From assembly GCF_900115465.1 (NCBI RefSeq), contig NZ_FOWN01000001.1, positions 124,001-188,000 of the forward strand: a DNA stretch of 64,000 nt. Direction: 5' to 3'. The position numbers and the translations under genes are program-made. The number at the start of each line of letters is the position of its first letter. The first letter of the stretch is position 1. The DNA comes from Halolactibacillus alkaliphilus (GTDB lineage: Bacteria; Bacillota; Bacilli; Bacillales; Amphibacillaceae). The notes below the pieces were generated by a model that saw only the letters and a list, made by a program, of their open reading frames with translations, searched no databases and was not told where the DNA came from. Shown here one piece after another: positions 44,621 to 53,608 of this stretch.

Positions 44621-45682
44621 ATGAGTAAATTACGCGTAGGTATTATTGGTGCAGGGTCTATTTCTGACATGCACTTTCAATCATATCATCATCATCCCGA
44701 AGTCGAGTTGGTTGCGGTATGTGATTTGAAAAAAGATCGTGCAGAGGTGAAAGCAAAACAATATAATATTGAGCATGTATTTACGGATTATCAAGATTTA
44801 CTAGCACTGGATACGCTAGATGCAGTGAGTATTTGTACGTGGAATAATTCTCACGCTGACATCGCCATTGCAGCATTAGCAAATGATAAGCACGTACTTG
44901 TAGAAAAACCATTAAGTAAAACGGTTGAGGAGGCAGAGCGGGTTCAAAAAGCAGTTGAGAAATCAACGAAAACATTACAAGTCGGTTTTGTTAGACGTTT
45001 TGCGACAAATACCGCAGTGTTAAAACGGTTTATCGACGCGGGTGATTTAGGTCAGCTGTACTACGCGAAGGCTTCGTCATTACGTGTACTAGGGAACCCT
45101 GGTGGTTGGTTTAGTGATGTTGAACGTTCAGGTGGAGGTCCACTGATTGATATTGGTGTACATATTATTGATATGTGTTGGTATCTTATGGGTAAGCCAA
45201 AAGTACAATCAGTCACTGGAAGCACATATAAAGCCCTGGGCAATCGGGCAAATATTGAATATAAGTCTTTTTATCAAGCAGCTGACTATGATCCTGATCA
45301 TAATACAGTAGAGGATTTAGCAACAGCCATGATAAAGTTTGAGAATGGTGCGACACTTGCCGTTGACGCAAGCTTTACACTTCATGGCAAAGAAGATAAG
45401 ACCGAGGTCCATCTGTTTGGTGAAAAAGGTGGTGCGACAATTGAGCCTGCGCTAAGCTTGTATACGGAACAGCATAATGTTCTAACAGACATCACACCGA
45501 AAATAGATGCACCAACATTTGATTTTAACGAGAGTTTTCAAAATGAGATCAATCACTTTGTGGACTGTGCGAAGGGCCATATGACGACTATCGCGCCGGT
45601 CGAAGATGGGCTAGAAGTGATGAAAATCTTAGCAGCTATTTATGAATCCAGTCAAACAGGAAAAGAGATTCGATTTGATTAA
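44621..45682 (+). CDS. Gfo/Idh/MocA family oxidoreductase (second)
   Basis: This 353-residue dehydrogenase has the standard dinucleotide motif VGIIGAGSISDMHFQ, the lysine motif VEKPLSKT and the active-site segment GGGPLIDIGVHIIDMCWYLMG. An AAAGGAGAG site precedes the ATG. It follows the second TIM-barrel gene by 14 bases, giving a repeated TIM-barrel/oxidoreductase arrangement. Substrate unknown; a sugar or glycoside oxidised at C3 is one possibility known for the family. Confidence 0.88.
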   Translation: MSKLRVGIIGAGSISDMHFQSYHHHPEVELVAVCDLKKDRAEVKAKQYNIEHVFTDYQDLLALDTLDAVSICTWNNSHADIAIAALANDKHVLVEKPLSKTVEEAERVQKAVEKSTKTLQVGFVRRFATNTAVLKRFIDAGDLGQLYYAKASSLRVLGNPGGWFSDVERSGGGPLIDIGVHIIDMCWYLMGKPKVQSVTGSTYKALGNRANIEYKSFYQAADYDPDHNTVEDLATAMIKFENGATLAVDASFTLHGKEDKTEVHLFGEKGGATIEPALSLYTEQHNVLTDITPKIDAPTFDFNESFQNEINHFVDCAKGHMTTIAPVEDGLEVMKILAAIYESSQTGKEIRFD

Positions 45683-45697
45683 GGAGGCACAAAACTG

Positions 45698-46996
45698 ATG
45701 CGTCAATCTTATAGTAATTGGCCCGATGAATTTCAAGACCCGAGCTGGTTTACGCACGACCGCTTTGGGATGTTTATTCATTTTGGTTTATTTTCTTTAG
45801 CGGCAAGGCATGAATGGTTAATGACGACAGAACAGATTTCATTGGAAACTTACCAGCAATATTTTGATCACTTTAATCCCGATCAGTTAGCTATTTCATC
45901 ATGGTTAGATGAGGCGGTAGAAGCCGGCATGAAATATGTTGTTTTAACGACCAAGCATCATGAAGGATTTGCTTTATGGGATAGTGATCTGACCGATTAC
46001 AAAGTAACCAATACCCCTTTTAAAAAAGATATTGTGCAGATTTATGTGGATGAGGCACGTAAACGCGGCTTAAAAGTTGGGTTATATCACTCGTTGATTG
46101 ATTGGCACCATCCAGATTTTACTTTAGATGGTTTACATCCCTTGCGTAATCAAGAAGACGCAAAGGGGACAATGGATACACGCGATATGTCGGTGTACCG
46201 TGCGTATTTAAAAGGACAAATTACAGAACTTTTAACACGTTACGGCAAGATAGACTATATGTGGTATGATTTTTCTTATCCCCATCGAGATTGGGGCTGG
46301 TCTAAAGGAAAAGGCGAGAAAGACTGGGATGGTTATGGTATTGAAGCTTTAACACGTGAGTTACAACCCCACATTCTAATCAATGATCGGTTAGATATTC
46401 AGCGAGGGGTTCTTACTCCGGAGCAATATCAGCCACAACAACCTTTAATTGAGAATGACTTACCAGTTTTGTGGGAAGCGTGTCAAACATTAAATGAGAG
46501 CTGGGGATATGACCGGTATAACGGTAATTGGAAGAGTGTCTCACAAATATTAAAAATGCTCATTGATACCGTGAGTAAAGGAGGCAACTTGTTGCTAAAC
46601 ATTGGGCCTAATGCACGAGGGTTAATAGACCCTGAATCACAGGCCCGTTTAGATGGCGTGAAGGACTGGATGAGGTTGCATGAAAAATCAATCGTTGGCT
46701 GTGGTCCAAGTCAGTTTGCCGACCCGCTTGATTGTCGGTTAACACAGAAAGATAGTGTCTTATATGTCCATGTTTTTTCTTGGCCGTTTCGACATATTCA
46801 TATCAAAGGTATAAGAGCACATGTGCGTTATGCACAGTTTTTACATGACGGCTCTGAAGTATTTTATGAAACGTTTGATCCAGAACAAGTCATTACAAGT
46901 ACAGAAACACAAATAGAACCAGACGATATCGTCCTTAACCTACCTGTCGTTAAGCCTAATGTGATAGTACCGGTAATTGAAATTTTCTTAAAGTGA
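45698..46996 (+). CDS. Alpha-L-fucosidase, GH29
   Basis: This 432-residue enzyme removes alpha-L-fucose. WFTHDRFGMFIHFGLFSL, TTKHHEGFALWDS, YHSLIDWHHPDF and GNLLLNIGPNARG are GH29 motifs. The likely nucleophile is D191 in MWYDFSYPH. There is no signal peptide, so it acts on imported oligosaccharides. AAGGAGG precedes the ATG. Core or antennary fucose on N-glycans would explain its presence among mannosidases. Confidence 0.93.
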   Translation: MRQSYSNWPDEFQDPSWFTHDRFGMFIHFGLFSLAARHEWLMTTEQISLETYQQYFDHFNPDQLAISSWLDEAVEAGMKYVVLTTKHHEGFALWDSDLTDYKVTNTPFKKDIVQIYVDEARKRGLKVGLYHSLIDWHHPDFTLDGLHPLRNQEDAKGTMDTRDMSVYRAYLKGQITELLTRYGKIDYMWYDFSYPHRDWGWSKGKGEKDWDGYGIEALTRELQPHILINDRLDIQRGVLTPEQYQPQQPLIENDLPVLWEACQTLNESWGYDRYNGNWKSVSQILKMLIDTVSKGGNLLLNIGPNARGLIDPESQARLDGVKDWMRLHEKSIVGCGPSQFADPLDCRLTQKDSVLYVHVFSWPFRHIHIKGIRAHVRYAQFLHDGSEVFYETFDPEQVITSTETQIEPDDIVLNLPVVKPNVIVPVIEIFLK

Positions 46997-47034
46997 GCTA
47001 TACTAGATAAATGAACGAGAGGGGATAGACAACA

Positions 47035-47655
47035 ATGAATGGTTTTATGCAGAAATTTTATGAGATAGGTTCATGGTTAAGTAACGTGATGTTCATCCAC
47101 TTTATGTGGTTAGGGCTAACATTTTTAGGAGTGGGTGTATTAGGGGTTTTTCCGGCAACCTTTGCTGCGGCAAGAACCGTCTATCGCATGATTCAAGGGG
47201 AAAGCGAGAAGATTCATATCAGTATGTGGCAAGAATATAAAAGACGATTTGTCAAAGCGAACATACTTGGCTATACCTGGGTGTTGATTGGCTTTACTCT
47301 CTTTGTTGATTTTAGAATTTCTGAAGTATTCATTCAGTGGTCACTCGTTCATTTCTTTTTAATCTTAATTAGTTCTATTGCTCTAGCGAGCTTTTTAATC
47401 TTTATGACAGTGTTTGTTCGATATGAATTAACAGGATGGCAATATTTTAAGCAGTCACTTTACATTGCGATTGTTCAACCGATGGAGACAATCGCCGTAT
47501 TAATTAGTGCGGTACTCATTTTCTACCTGTTTATGTTTTTACCTGTTTTAACGGCATTCTTTGGTATCACATTGGTGCTTTATCCGATCCTTTGGTTTGG
47601 ACATAGAGCCTGTACAGCGATTGAAACTAAAAAACTACAAGTAAGCCCAAATTAA
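47035..47655 (+). CDS. YesL-like membrane protein, DUF624
   Basis: This 206-residue protein has five hydrophobic segments and the DUF624 pattern (LTFLGVGVLGVFPATFAAARTVYRMI). YesL-type proteins are often encoded with LplABC-type importers and YesM/AraC-type regulators; their role is unknown. GAGGGGAT precedes the ATG. It lies between the GH29 gene and the regulator gene. Confidence 0.85.
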   Translation: MNGFMQKFYEIGSWLSNVMFIHFMWLGLTFLGVGVLGVFPATFAAARTVYRMIQGESEKIHISMWQEYKRRFVKANILGYTWVLIGFTLFVDFRISEVFIQWSLVHFFLILISSIALASFLIFMTVFVRYELTGWQYFKQSLYIAIVQPMETIAVLISAVLIFYLFMFLPVLTAFFGITLVLYPILWFGHRACTAIETKKLQVSPN

Positions 47656-47694
47656 TAGAAACTTAAAGGAATAATGAATCAAGGGGAGAAAGTT

Positions 47695-49890
47695 ATGTTC
47701 ACTATTTTCAAACAAAAAATCTTTTATCGTTATTTACTATCGTACTTCGTGGCGTTCATTATTCCCTTTGCTTTATTAGGGATGTTTGTGTATGTGAATT
47801 TTATTGCTGATTTACAAGAAGAGCTGGAACAGGCAAGTTTAAATAATCTACGACAGGTAAGCGAATCAATCAATGACCGAAAACGCGAGTTTACAAATAT
47901 TGCGACGAGGATATCGAGTGACGCACGTTTAAATAGCTATCATTTAACACATCCTTACTATGTTTATGAAGGTATTCAAGAGTTAGGTAAGTACCGTTCA
48001 AATAGTATTTTATTTGATGAGATTGCCCTTGTTTATCATCAAAACCCAGAGAAAATATATACGAGTCGAGGCTACCATGCGCCAGATAACTTTATTAAAC
48101 GTTATGAAATTACCAATGTAACAGCAGATGAACTATCTGCTTTATTTCAAGAAGAAATGCCAAAAGCAAAAGTGTTAAATACACGTGAGGGACGAGAGTA
48201 TTTAGCTATTATCCAACCGATTGTACCAAATAGTCTTTTTCCTCATGGTAGTGTAACGTACATGATCGAAAAAAAACACTTTGTATCGGCGATGACGACA
48301 ACTTTATCTGATTTAGTTGGTCATACCTATATATTAGATGAGAATCAGGACGTATTAGTTGAATATATAAATGATGAGCATTTCTCAACGGATCAGCTCG
48401 ATTTTGATGAAATACTTAAAGAGGCAAAAAACGATGAGGGTATAATTATTGACGGTAAGAACTACGCCCTGAAGCTTGTTGAAAGCAATGATGGCTGGTC
48501 TTATATTAGTATTCTCCAAGAAGGTCAATTGTTCAGCTTATTTAAAGGGACGCTAACCAGTTATTTGCTCATGTTGCTCGTTGTATTTTTCGTTGGCGTG
48601 ATCATTACCTATGTTTTAAGTAAATATCAATATAAACCTATTGACTTACTTGTTAAGCAAGTAAAACCAGTACAAAAACAAGGAAAGCATCAGGAGATTA
48701 ATGAAATAAAACAGTTGATGCATGCTTTTGAACAATTAAATCATGACAAAGCAGCCTTGTCTAAAACATTGTACAAGCACCGGCCGTTTGCACAGCAACA
48801 GTTTTGGATGCACTTGTTAAAGGGCGAGTATCCGGCGAAAGAAACGATGACTGAAATGGCATCGTCGCTACAACTTAACTTAGATAAACCGCATTATTTT
48901 GTTTTTGTTCTACACTTAGATATGGCATCTGCTAAAACGTTTAAACAAAGTGTCGAGCAACACTTAAACTATAAAGACATGCAGGGGTATGTGGTTGATT
49001 TACTGAAGTTAACAGATAAAGCGTTAATTGTTGGTATGGACCGTAAAAATAAAGCGGACCAAACAGCATATATTAAGCGTATAAAACAGTTAATGAAGAT
49101 TGAACCAACAGTCGTCACGGGAACAATTGTTGAAGGTGTTTATCAAGTCCACACATCTTATTTAGAAGCGATGGTTGCTTATAATTATATGAGTTATTAC
49201 CCAGCGAGTAGTACGATTTTCTTTGATGAAATGACGACATCGACAGAAGAGAGTTTAGGTTACTTAAAAGAAGAACAACTAAAGTTACTTCAAGCGATTA
49301 AACAAGGTCAACAAACGATTGCTAATGAGACATTAACGCTTATATTTAAGAATTTAAGAGAGCGTGAGCGCTCTTTAAATGCATTAAAAGCCGTCTGTTT
49401 TGATGTCATTAATTCAGTCGTTAGAACGTTGTCTGAAATGGGCGTAGCTTTAGAAGAAACTACGTTTAATCGTCTGGTTGATTTTGTTACGTTAGATCAA
49501 TTAGAAGACCACTTGTATCAACTGATTGACGCTACTTGTCAAGAGATACAAGTTCAACTAGCCGATGATAATAATCGTATGGTTCAAGAGATTATTCAAT
49601 ATATCCAAGTACACTATAAAGATTATGATTTATCTTTAGAAAGTATTGCAGATAAGTATCATATATCGGCATCATATGCCTCTAAGTTAATCAAAGAGCA
49701 TTACGGTTTAAGTTTCAAGCAATATGTTCAAGATTTACGTATGGAGTATGTGAAAGAACAGTTAACCGTGACGTCAAAACCAATTAAAGCGATTGTGCAT
49801 GACGTTGGTTATAAGGACGTGGCTAATTTCACGCGTAAATTTAAAAAAGAAGTCGGTGTGACACCTGGCCAATATAGAAAATTAAATTAA
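47695..49890 (+). CDS. Membrane-bound AraC-family regulator
   Basis: This 731-residue one-component sensor-regulator has an N-terminal membrane helix (about 11-35), an extracellular sensing domain of about 250 residues, a second helix (about 285-305), a cytoplasmic middle region and a C-terminal AraC-type double HTH (SLESIADKYHISASYASKLI and IVHDVGYKDVANFTRKFKKE, ending GVTPGQYRKLN). It probably senses the incoming glycan outside and activates this locus, like YesS/YtdP-type regulators. Unusually, its gene is near the end of the operon. The start at 47695 has AAGGGGAG seven bases before it. Confidence 0.9.
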   Translation: MFTIFKQKIFYRYLLSYFVAFIIPFALLGMFVYVNFIADLQEELEQASLNNLRQVSESINDRKREFTNIATRISSDARLNSYHLTHPYYVYEGIQELGKYRSNSILFDEIALVYHQNPEKIYTSRGYHAPDNFIKRYEITNVTADELSALFQEEMPKAKVLNTREGREYLAIIQPIVPNSLFPHGSVTYMIEKKHFVSAMTTTLSDLVGHTYILDENQDVLVEYINDEHFSTDQLDFDEILKEAKNDEGIIIDGKNYALKLVESNDGWSYISILQEGQLFSLFKGTLTSYLLMLLVVFFVGVIITYVLSKYQYKPIDLLVKQVKPVQKQGKHQEINEIKQLMHAFEQLNHDKAALSKTLYKHRPFAQQQFWMHLLKGEYPAKETMTEMASSLQLNLDKPHYFVFVLHLDMASAKTFKQSVEQHLNYKDMQGYVVDLLKLTDKALIVGMDRKNKADQTAYIKRIKQLMKIEPTVVTGTIVEGVYQVHTSYLEAMVAYNYMSYYPASSTIFFDEMTTSTEESLGYLKEEQLKLLQAIKQGQQTIANETLTLIFKNLRERERSLNALKAVCFDVINSVVRTLSEMGVALEETTFNRLVDFVTLDQLEDHLYQLIDATCQEIQVQLADDNNRMVQEIIQYIQVHYKDYDLSLESIADKYHISASYASKLIKEHYGLSFKQYVQDLRMEYVKEQLTVTSKPIKAIVHDVGYKDVANFTRKFKKEVGVTPGQYRKLN

Positions 49891-49905
49891 GGAGGCCTGT
49901 TTATT

Positions 49906-50937
49906 ATGGCTAAAATTAAAGTCGCTATTATCGGTTGTGGTAATATCTTTCCTATGCATGCCCAATCGGTAAAAGAAAATAAGTATACAGAGCTTGTCGC
50001 TGTTTGTGATAATAAACCAGAACGTGCCAAAGCACGTGCAGAAGAATTGGGTTGCAAGGCTTATACGGATTATCAACAATTATTTGATGAAGAGGCATTA
50101 GATGCCATTCATATTTGTTTACCACATTATTTACATGCTCCTGTCTCAATTGATGCAACAAAAAGAGGGCTACACGTTTTAACAGAAAAACCAATGGCGA
50201 TTGATTATGAAGATGCTGCTCATATGTTAAAGGTCGCAAAAGAAATGCACACACATTTTGGTGTCATTTTTCAAAATAGATACAATGCTGGTGTTCAACT
50301 GATTAAACGTTTATTAACGGATGGTACATTAGGTAAAATCACATCTGCAAAGGCAAGTGTTACATGGGATCGATCAGATGAATATTATAGTAAGAGTGAC
50401 TGGAAAGGGACATGGGATAAAGAAGGGGGCGGTGTATTAATTGACCAAGCCATCCATACACTGGATTTATTACGTTGGTTTGTCGATGATGATATCGACT
50501 ACATTGATGCTACAATCAGCAACCGTGCCCATGAACAAATTGAAGTTGAAGATGCTGCCGAGGGTGTTGTGAAGTTTAAGTCAGGAACAGTCGCAGCGTT
50601 TCATACAATTAATTACTACGGTTATGATGCGCCGGTAGAAATTGAACTGTATTGTGAGCATGGACGCGTTAAAATGGTCGGAGATAAAGGAACGGTCGAT
50701 CTATTTGATGGAAGAACATTTATTGCTGATAACGATCCGAGTGAAACCTTCTCTTATGGTGAAGGGGTTAAAAGTTATTGGGGTGTCAATCATGTCAAAC
50801 AAATCAACAACTTTTATGATGTATTAATAAACGGTGGTGAACTCTTCATTAAACCAGAGGAAGCCTTAAAGACACAAAAAATGATTCATGCGATTTACCA
50901 ATCAGGTAAAGAAAAACAACGCATATGGTTTAGTTAA
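49906..50937 (+). CDS. Gfo/Idh/MocA family oxidoreductase (third)
   Basis: This 343-residue dehydrogenase has VAIIGCGNIFPMHAQS, TEKPMAID and GGGVLIDQAIHTLDLLRWF, all standard for the family. AAGGAGG precedes the ATG. It lies between the regulator and the beta-mannosidase and has no TIM-barrel partner next to it. It may oxidise the end product of glycan breakdown, or belong with the two earlier oxidoreductases. Confidence 0.88.
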   Translation: MAKIKVAIIGCGNIFPMHAQSVKENKYTELVAVCDNKPERAKARAEELGCKAYTDYQQLFDEEALDAIHICLPHYLHAPVSIDATKRGLHVLTEKPMAIDYEDAAHMLKVAKEMHTHFGVIFQNRYNAGVQLIKRLLTDGTLGKITSAKASVTWDRSDEYYSKSDWKGTWDKEGGGVLIDQAIHTLDLLRWFVDDDIDYIDATISNRAHEQIEVEDAAEGVVKFKSGTVAAFHTINYYGYDAPVEIELYCEHGRVKMVGDKGTVDLFDGRTFIADNDPSETFSYGEGVKSYWGVNHVKQINNFYDVLINGGELFIKPEEALKTQKMIHAIYQSGKEKQRIWFS

Positions 50938-50949
50938 GGTGGTGAGGAA

Positions 50950-53466
50950 TTGATTCTTACAAGACAGCTAACCGAATGGCAATTTAAACAAGAGCATGAC
51001 ACACGTTGGCGTCAAGCAACTGTACCAGGAACAATTCATACGGATTTGATGGAGCACCAACTGATTACTGATCCGTTTTATGGAGAGGAAGAAAAACGTG
51101 TTCAGTGGATTGATAAGGTGAACTGGTTTTATCAAACGACAGTTGATATTGAACAAGATATCTATGAAAAAGAGCGAATTGAGATCATCTTTTATGGATT
51201 AGATACTTATGCAGAAGTCCTCTTGAACGGTCAAGCGTTATTAAAGACAGATAATATGTTCAGAACATATACACTTGATGTAAAAAAACACCTTCGCCAA
51301 GGAGAGAATACGTTACTCATTAAGTTTGAATCTCCCATCAACCACGATATGATGAAGCCGCTTACAAGTGGGATTAATTATCCGGCGGATAACGATGATT
51401 CATACCTAGGTGGTACAGGGCATCATAAACTAAGTGTGTTTGCTAGAAAAGCACCGTACCATTATGGATGGGATTGGGGACCGAGGTTTGTGACGAGTGG
51501 CATCTGGAAGCCTGTTGAGCTTGTGGCCTATTCGGAAGTAGCGCTTAAGGATGTGTATATTCATCAAAACCATGTCAGTAAAGAAGCGGCAAGGTTATCA
51601 TTGAAAATGGAAGTTGAGTCAACAGACACACAGGAAGTAACCATACTAATGTGTTATGGTGATCAACAAATAGTTCTCCCTAAAAGCTTAAACAATGGAT
51701 TAAATCAAGTAGATATACCGTTTGAAGTCATCAACCCACGGTTATGGTGGTCAAGGGGGTTAGGAGAACCTTATCGCTACAATGTGACTGTAAAAGTGAT
51801 TCAAGGAGAACGGTTGCTTAAAGAGATGACATTTAAACATGGGATTAGAAAAATTGAATTAGTTCGAGAAGCCGACGTGCAAGGTCAGACGTTTTACCTT
51901 AAATTAAACGATACACCTGTCTTTTGTAAGGGAGCTAACCATATTCCAAATGATAGTTTTATTACACGAGTAACAAAAGAACGTTACGAATATGAGATTG
52001 AAAGTGCCGTTTCGGCCAACATGAATATGTTGCGTGTTTGGGGCGGTGGGATATATGAGCAAGATATATTTTATGAGCTTTGTGATGACAAAGGTCTACT
52101 TGTTTGGCAAGATTTTATGTTTGCTTGCTCCATGTATCCTGGCGATGACGCTTTCTTAGAAAATGTTAGACAAGAAGCGATTGATCAAGTGAAGCGACTA
52201 AGGAAATATGCGTCTGTCGTTTTGTGGTGTGGTAATAATGAAATTGATGTAGCCTGGGCGGAGTTTGTTGAAACAGCTGGTTGGGGCTGGAAACAAAAGT
52301 ATACTGATACAGTTAGAAAACAGCTTTGGGCAGACTATCAGGCACTTTTTCATGATGTCTTAGCAGAGATAACAAAAGAACTTGTGCCAAATGAACCCTA
52401 TTGGCCGTCATCCCCACTAGCCGATCTCACAGGTGACGATGTCCAACATGCTTTAGGTGTGAAAACAGCAGGTGATGTGCATTACTGGGATGTTTGGCAC
52501 GGCAAACAGCCATTTGACGCCTACAATAATAACGTGGGGCGTTTTATGAGTGAGTATGGCTTTCAGTCATTCCCGTCGCTGGAAACCGTGAACACTTTTG
52601 CTGAGCCATCGGATTATGATATAGAGTCAGATGTGATGCGTCATCATCAAAAGAACGGTGCTGGAAATCAGCTCATTAAAAGCTATATGGACAATTACTT
52701 ACCTGAGCCAAAAGATTTTGAATCGTTCCTCTACATGAGTCAAGTCTTGCAAGCAGAAGGAATCAAGCATGCTGTCGAGGCTCATAGACGTCACAAACCT
52801 TATTGTATGGGGACGCTTTACTGGCAGCTAAATGATTGTTGGCCTGTAGCGTCATGGTCAAGTATCGACTACTTTGGTAGATGGAAAGCACTCCACTATC
52901 AAGTAAAGGAATCTTTCAAAGATGTAGTAATTTCGATTGAAGAAAAGGATCATGTACTTCATCTTTATGCCATTTCAGATGTGTTAGAGACGTATAAAGC
53001 CGATATGGTTTTAACGCTATTAAATCTAGATGGACAACTCATCACTCAGCAAACACATCAAGTAACTATAGAAAGTAGTGAAAGTAAATGTGTTCAGTCA
53101 ATAGATATAGCGGCGTTACTAAATGGCGCTATAAAAAACGACGTCATTCTTAAAGTAGCACTAGTTGTTGACAAAAAAGTGTTAGATACTAAGAACCATT
53201 TCTTTGTTCCAACAAAAGAGTTAACGCTTCAATCAGCAACACTATCGGTGCGGCGTGATGAGGACAAGCAGTGTTTTGATATATCAACGACAGCTTTCGT
53301 CAAAAGTATTGAGTTAAAGACAGAGGACGAAGGATATTTTTCAAAAAACTATTTTGATTTATTACCGGGAGAAACAGTCACTGTCACGTTTAATCGCCGA
53401 GGCAATCAAACAACAAAACAATTACCTGAGGTGACTGTCAAATCAATGATTGATATGATTAAATAA
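50950..53466 (+). CDS. Beta-mannosidase, GH2
   Basis: This 838-residue enzyme removes beta-linked mannose, such as the Man-beta-1,4-GlcNAc bond of the N-glycan core. The acid/base Glu is in VVLWCGNNEIDVAW and the nucleophile in GRFMSEYGFQSFPS. APYHYGWDWGPRFVTSGIW and GTLYWQLNDCWPVASWSSIDYFGRWK are typical of GH2 beta-mannosidases. The start is TTG behind AAGGTGGTGAGG. It is the last gene of the mannoglycan operon and is followed by a terminator. Confidence 0.93.
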   Translation: MILTRQLTEWQFKQEHDTRWRQATVPGTIHTDLMEHQLITDPFYGEEEKRVQWIDKVNWFYQTTVDIEQDIYEKERIEIIFYGLDTYAEVLLNGQALLKTDNMFRTYTLDVKKHLRQGENTLLIKFESPINHDMMKPLTSGINYPADNDDSYLGGTGHHKLSVFARKAPYHYGWDWGPRFVTSGIWKPVELVAYSEVALKDVYIHQNHVSKEAARLSLKMEVESTDTQEVTILMCYGDQQIVLPKSLNNGLNQVDIPFEVINPRLWWSRGLGEPYRYNVTVKVIQGERLLKEMTFKHGIRKIELVREADVQGQTFYLKLNDTPVFCKGANHIPNDSFITRVTKERYEYEIESAVSANMNMLRVWGGGIYEQDIFYELCDDKGLLVWQDFMFACSMYPGDDAFLENVRQEAIDQVKRLRKYASVVLWCGNNEIDVAWAEFVETAGWGWKQKYTDTVRKQLWADYQALFHDVLAEITKELVPNEPYWPSSPLADLTGDDVQHALGVKTAGDVHYWDVWHGKQPFDAYNNNVGRFMSEYGFQSFPSLETVNTFAEPSDYDIESDVMRHHQKNGAGNQLIKSYMDNYLPEPKDFESFLYMSQVLQAEGIKHAVEAHRRHKPYCMGTLYWQLNDCWPVASWSSIDYFGRWKALHYQVKESFKDVVISIEEKDHVLHLYAISDVLETYKADMVLTLLNLDGQLITQQTHQVTIESSESKCVQSIDIAALLNGAIKNDVILKVALVVDKKVLDTKNHFFVPTKELTLQSATLSVRRDEDKQCFDISTTAFVKSIELKTEDEGYFSKNYFDLLPGETVTVTFNRRGNQTTKQLPEVTVKSMIDMIK

Positions 53467-53504
53467 AAAAACAGGAGTGTCTTATATGAGACATTCCTGT
53501 TTTT
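53466..53504. terminator. Terminator after the beta-mannosidase
   Basis: AAAAACAGGAGTGTCT pairs with AGACATTCCTGTTTTT, with one G-U pair, and is flanked by A and T runs. It can end the + operon and possibly the convergent chemoreceptor gene. Confidence 0.87.
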
Positions 53505-53608
53505 GGCATGTAATAAAGTTGAGCCTATATCTAAGTTTAACGTTGATACACTAAAAACATCAAAAAATTTATGAGCCTGAAGTGACGGATGTAGTCATCG
53601 CTAAAAAC

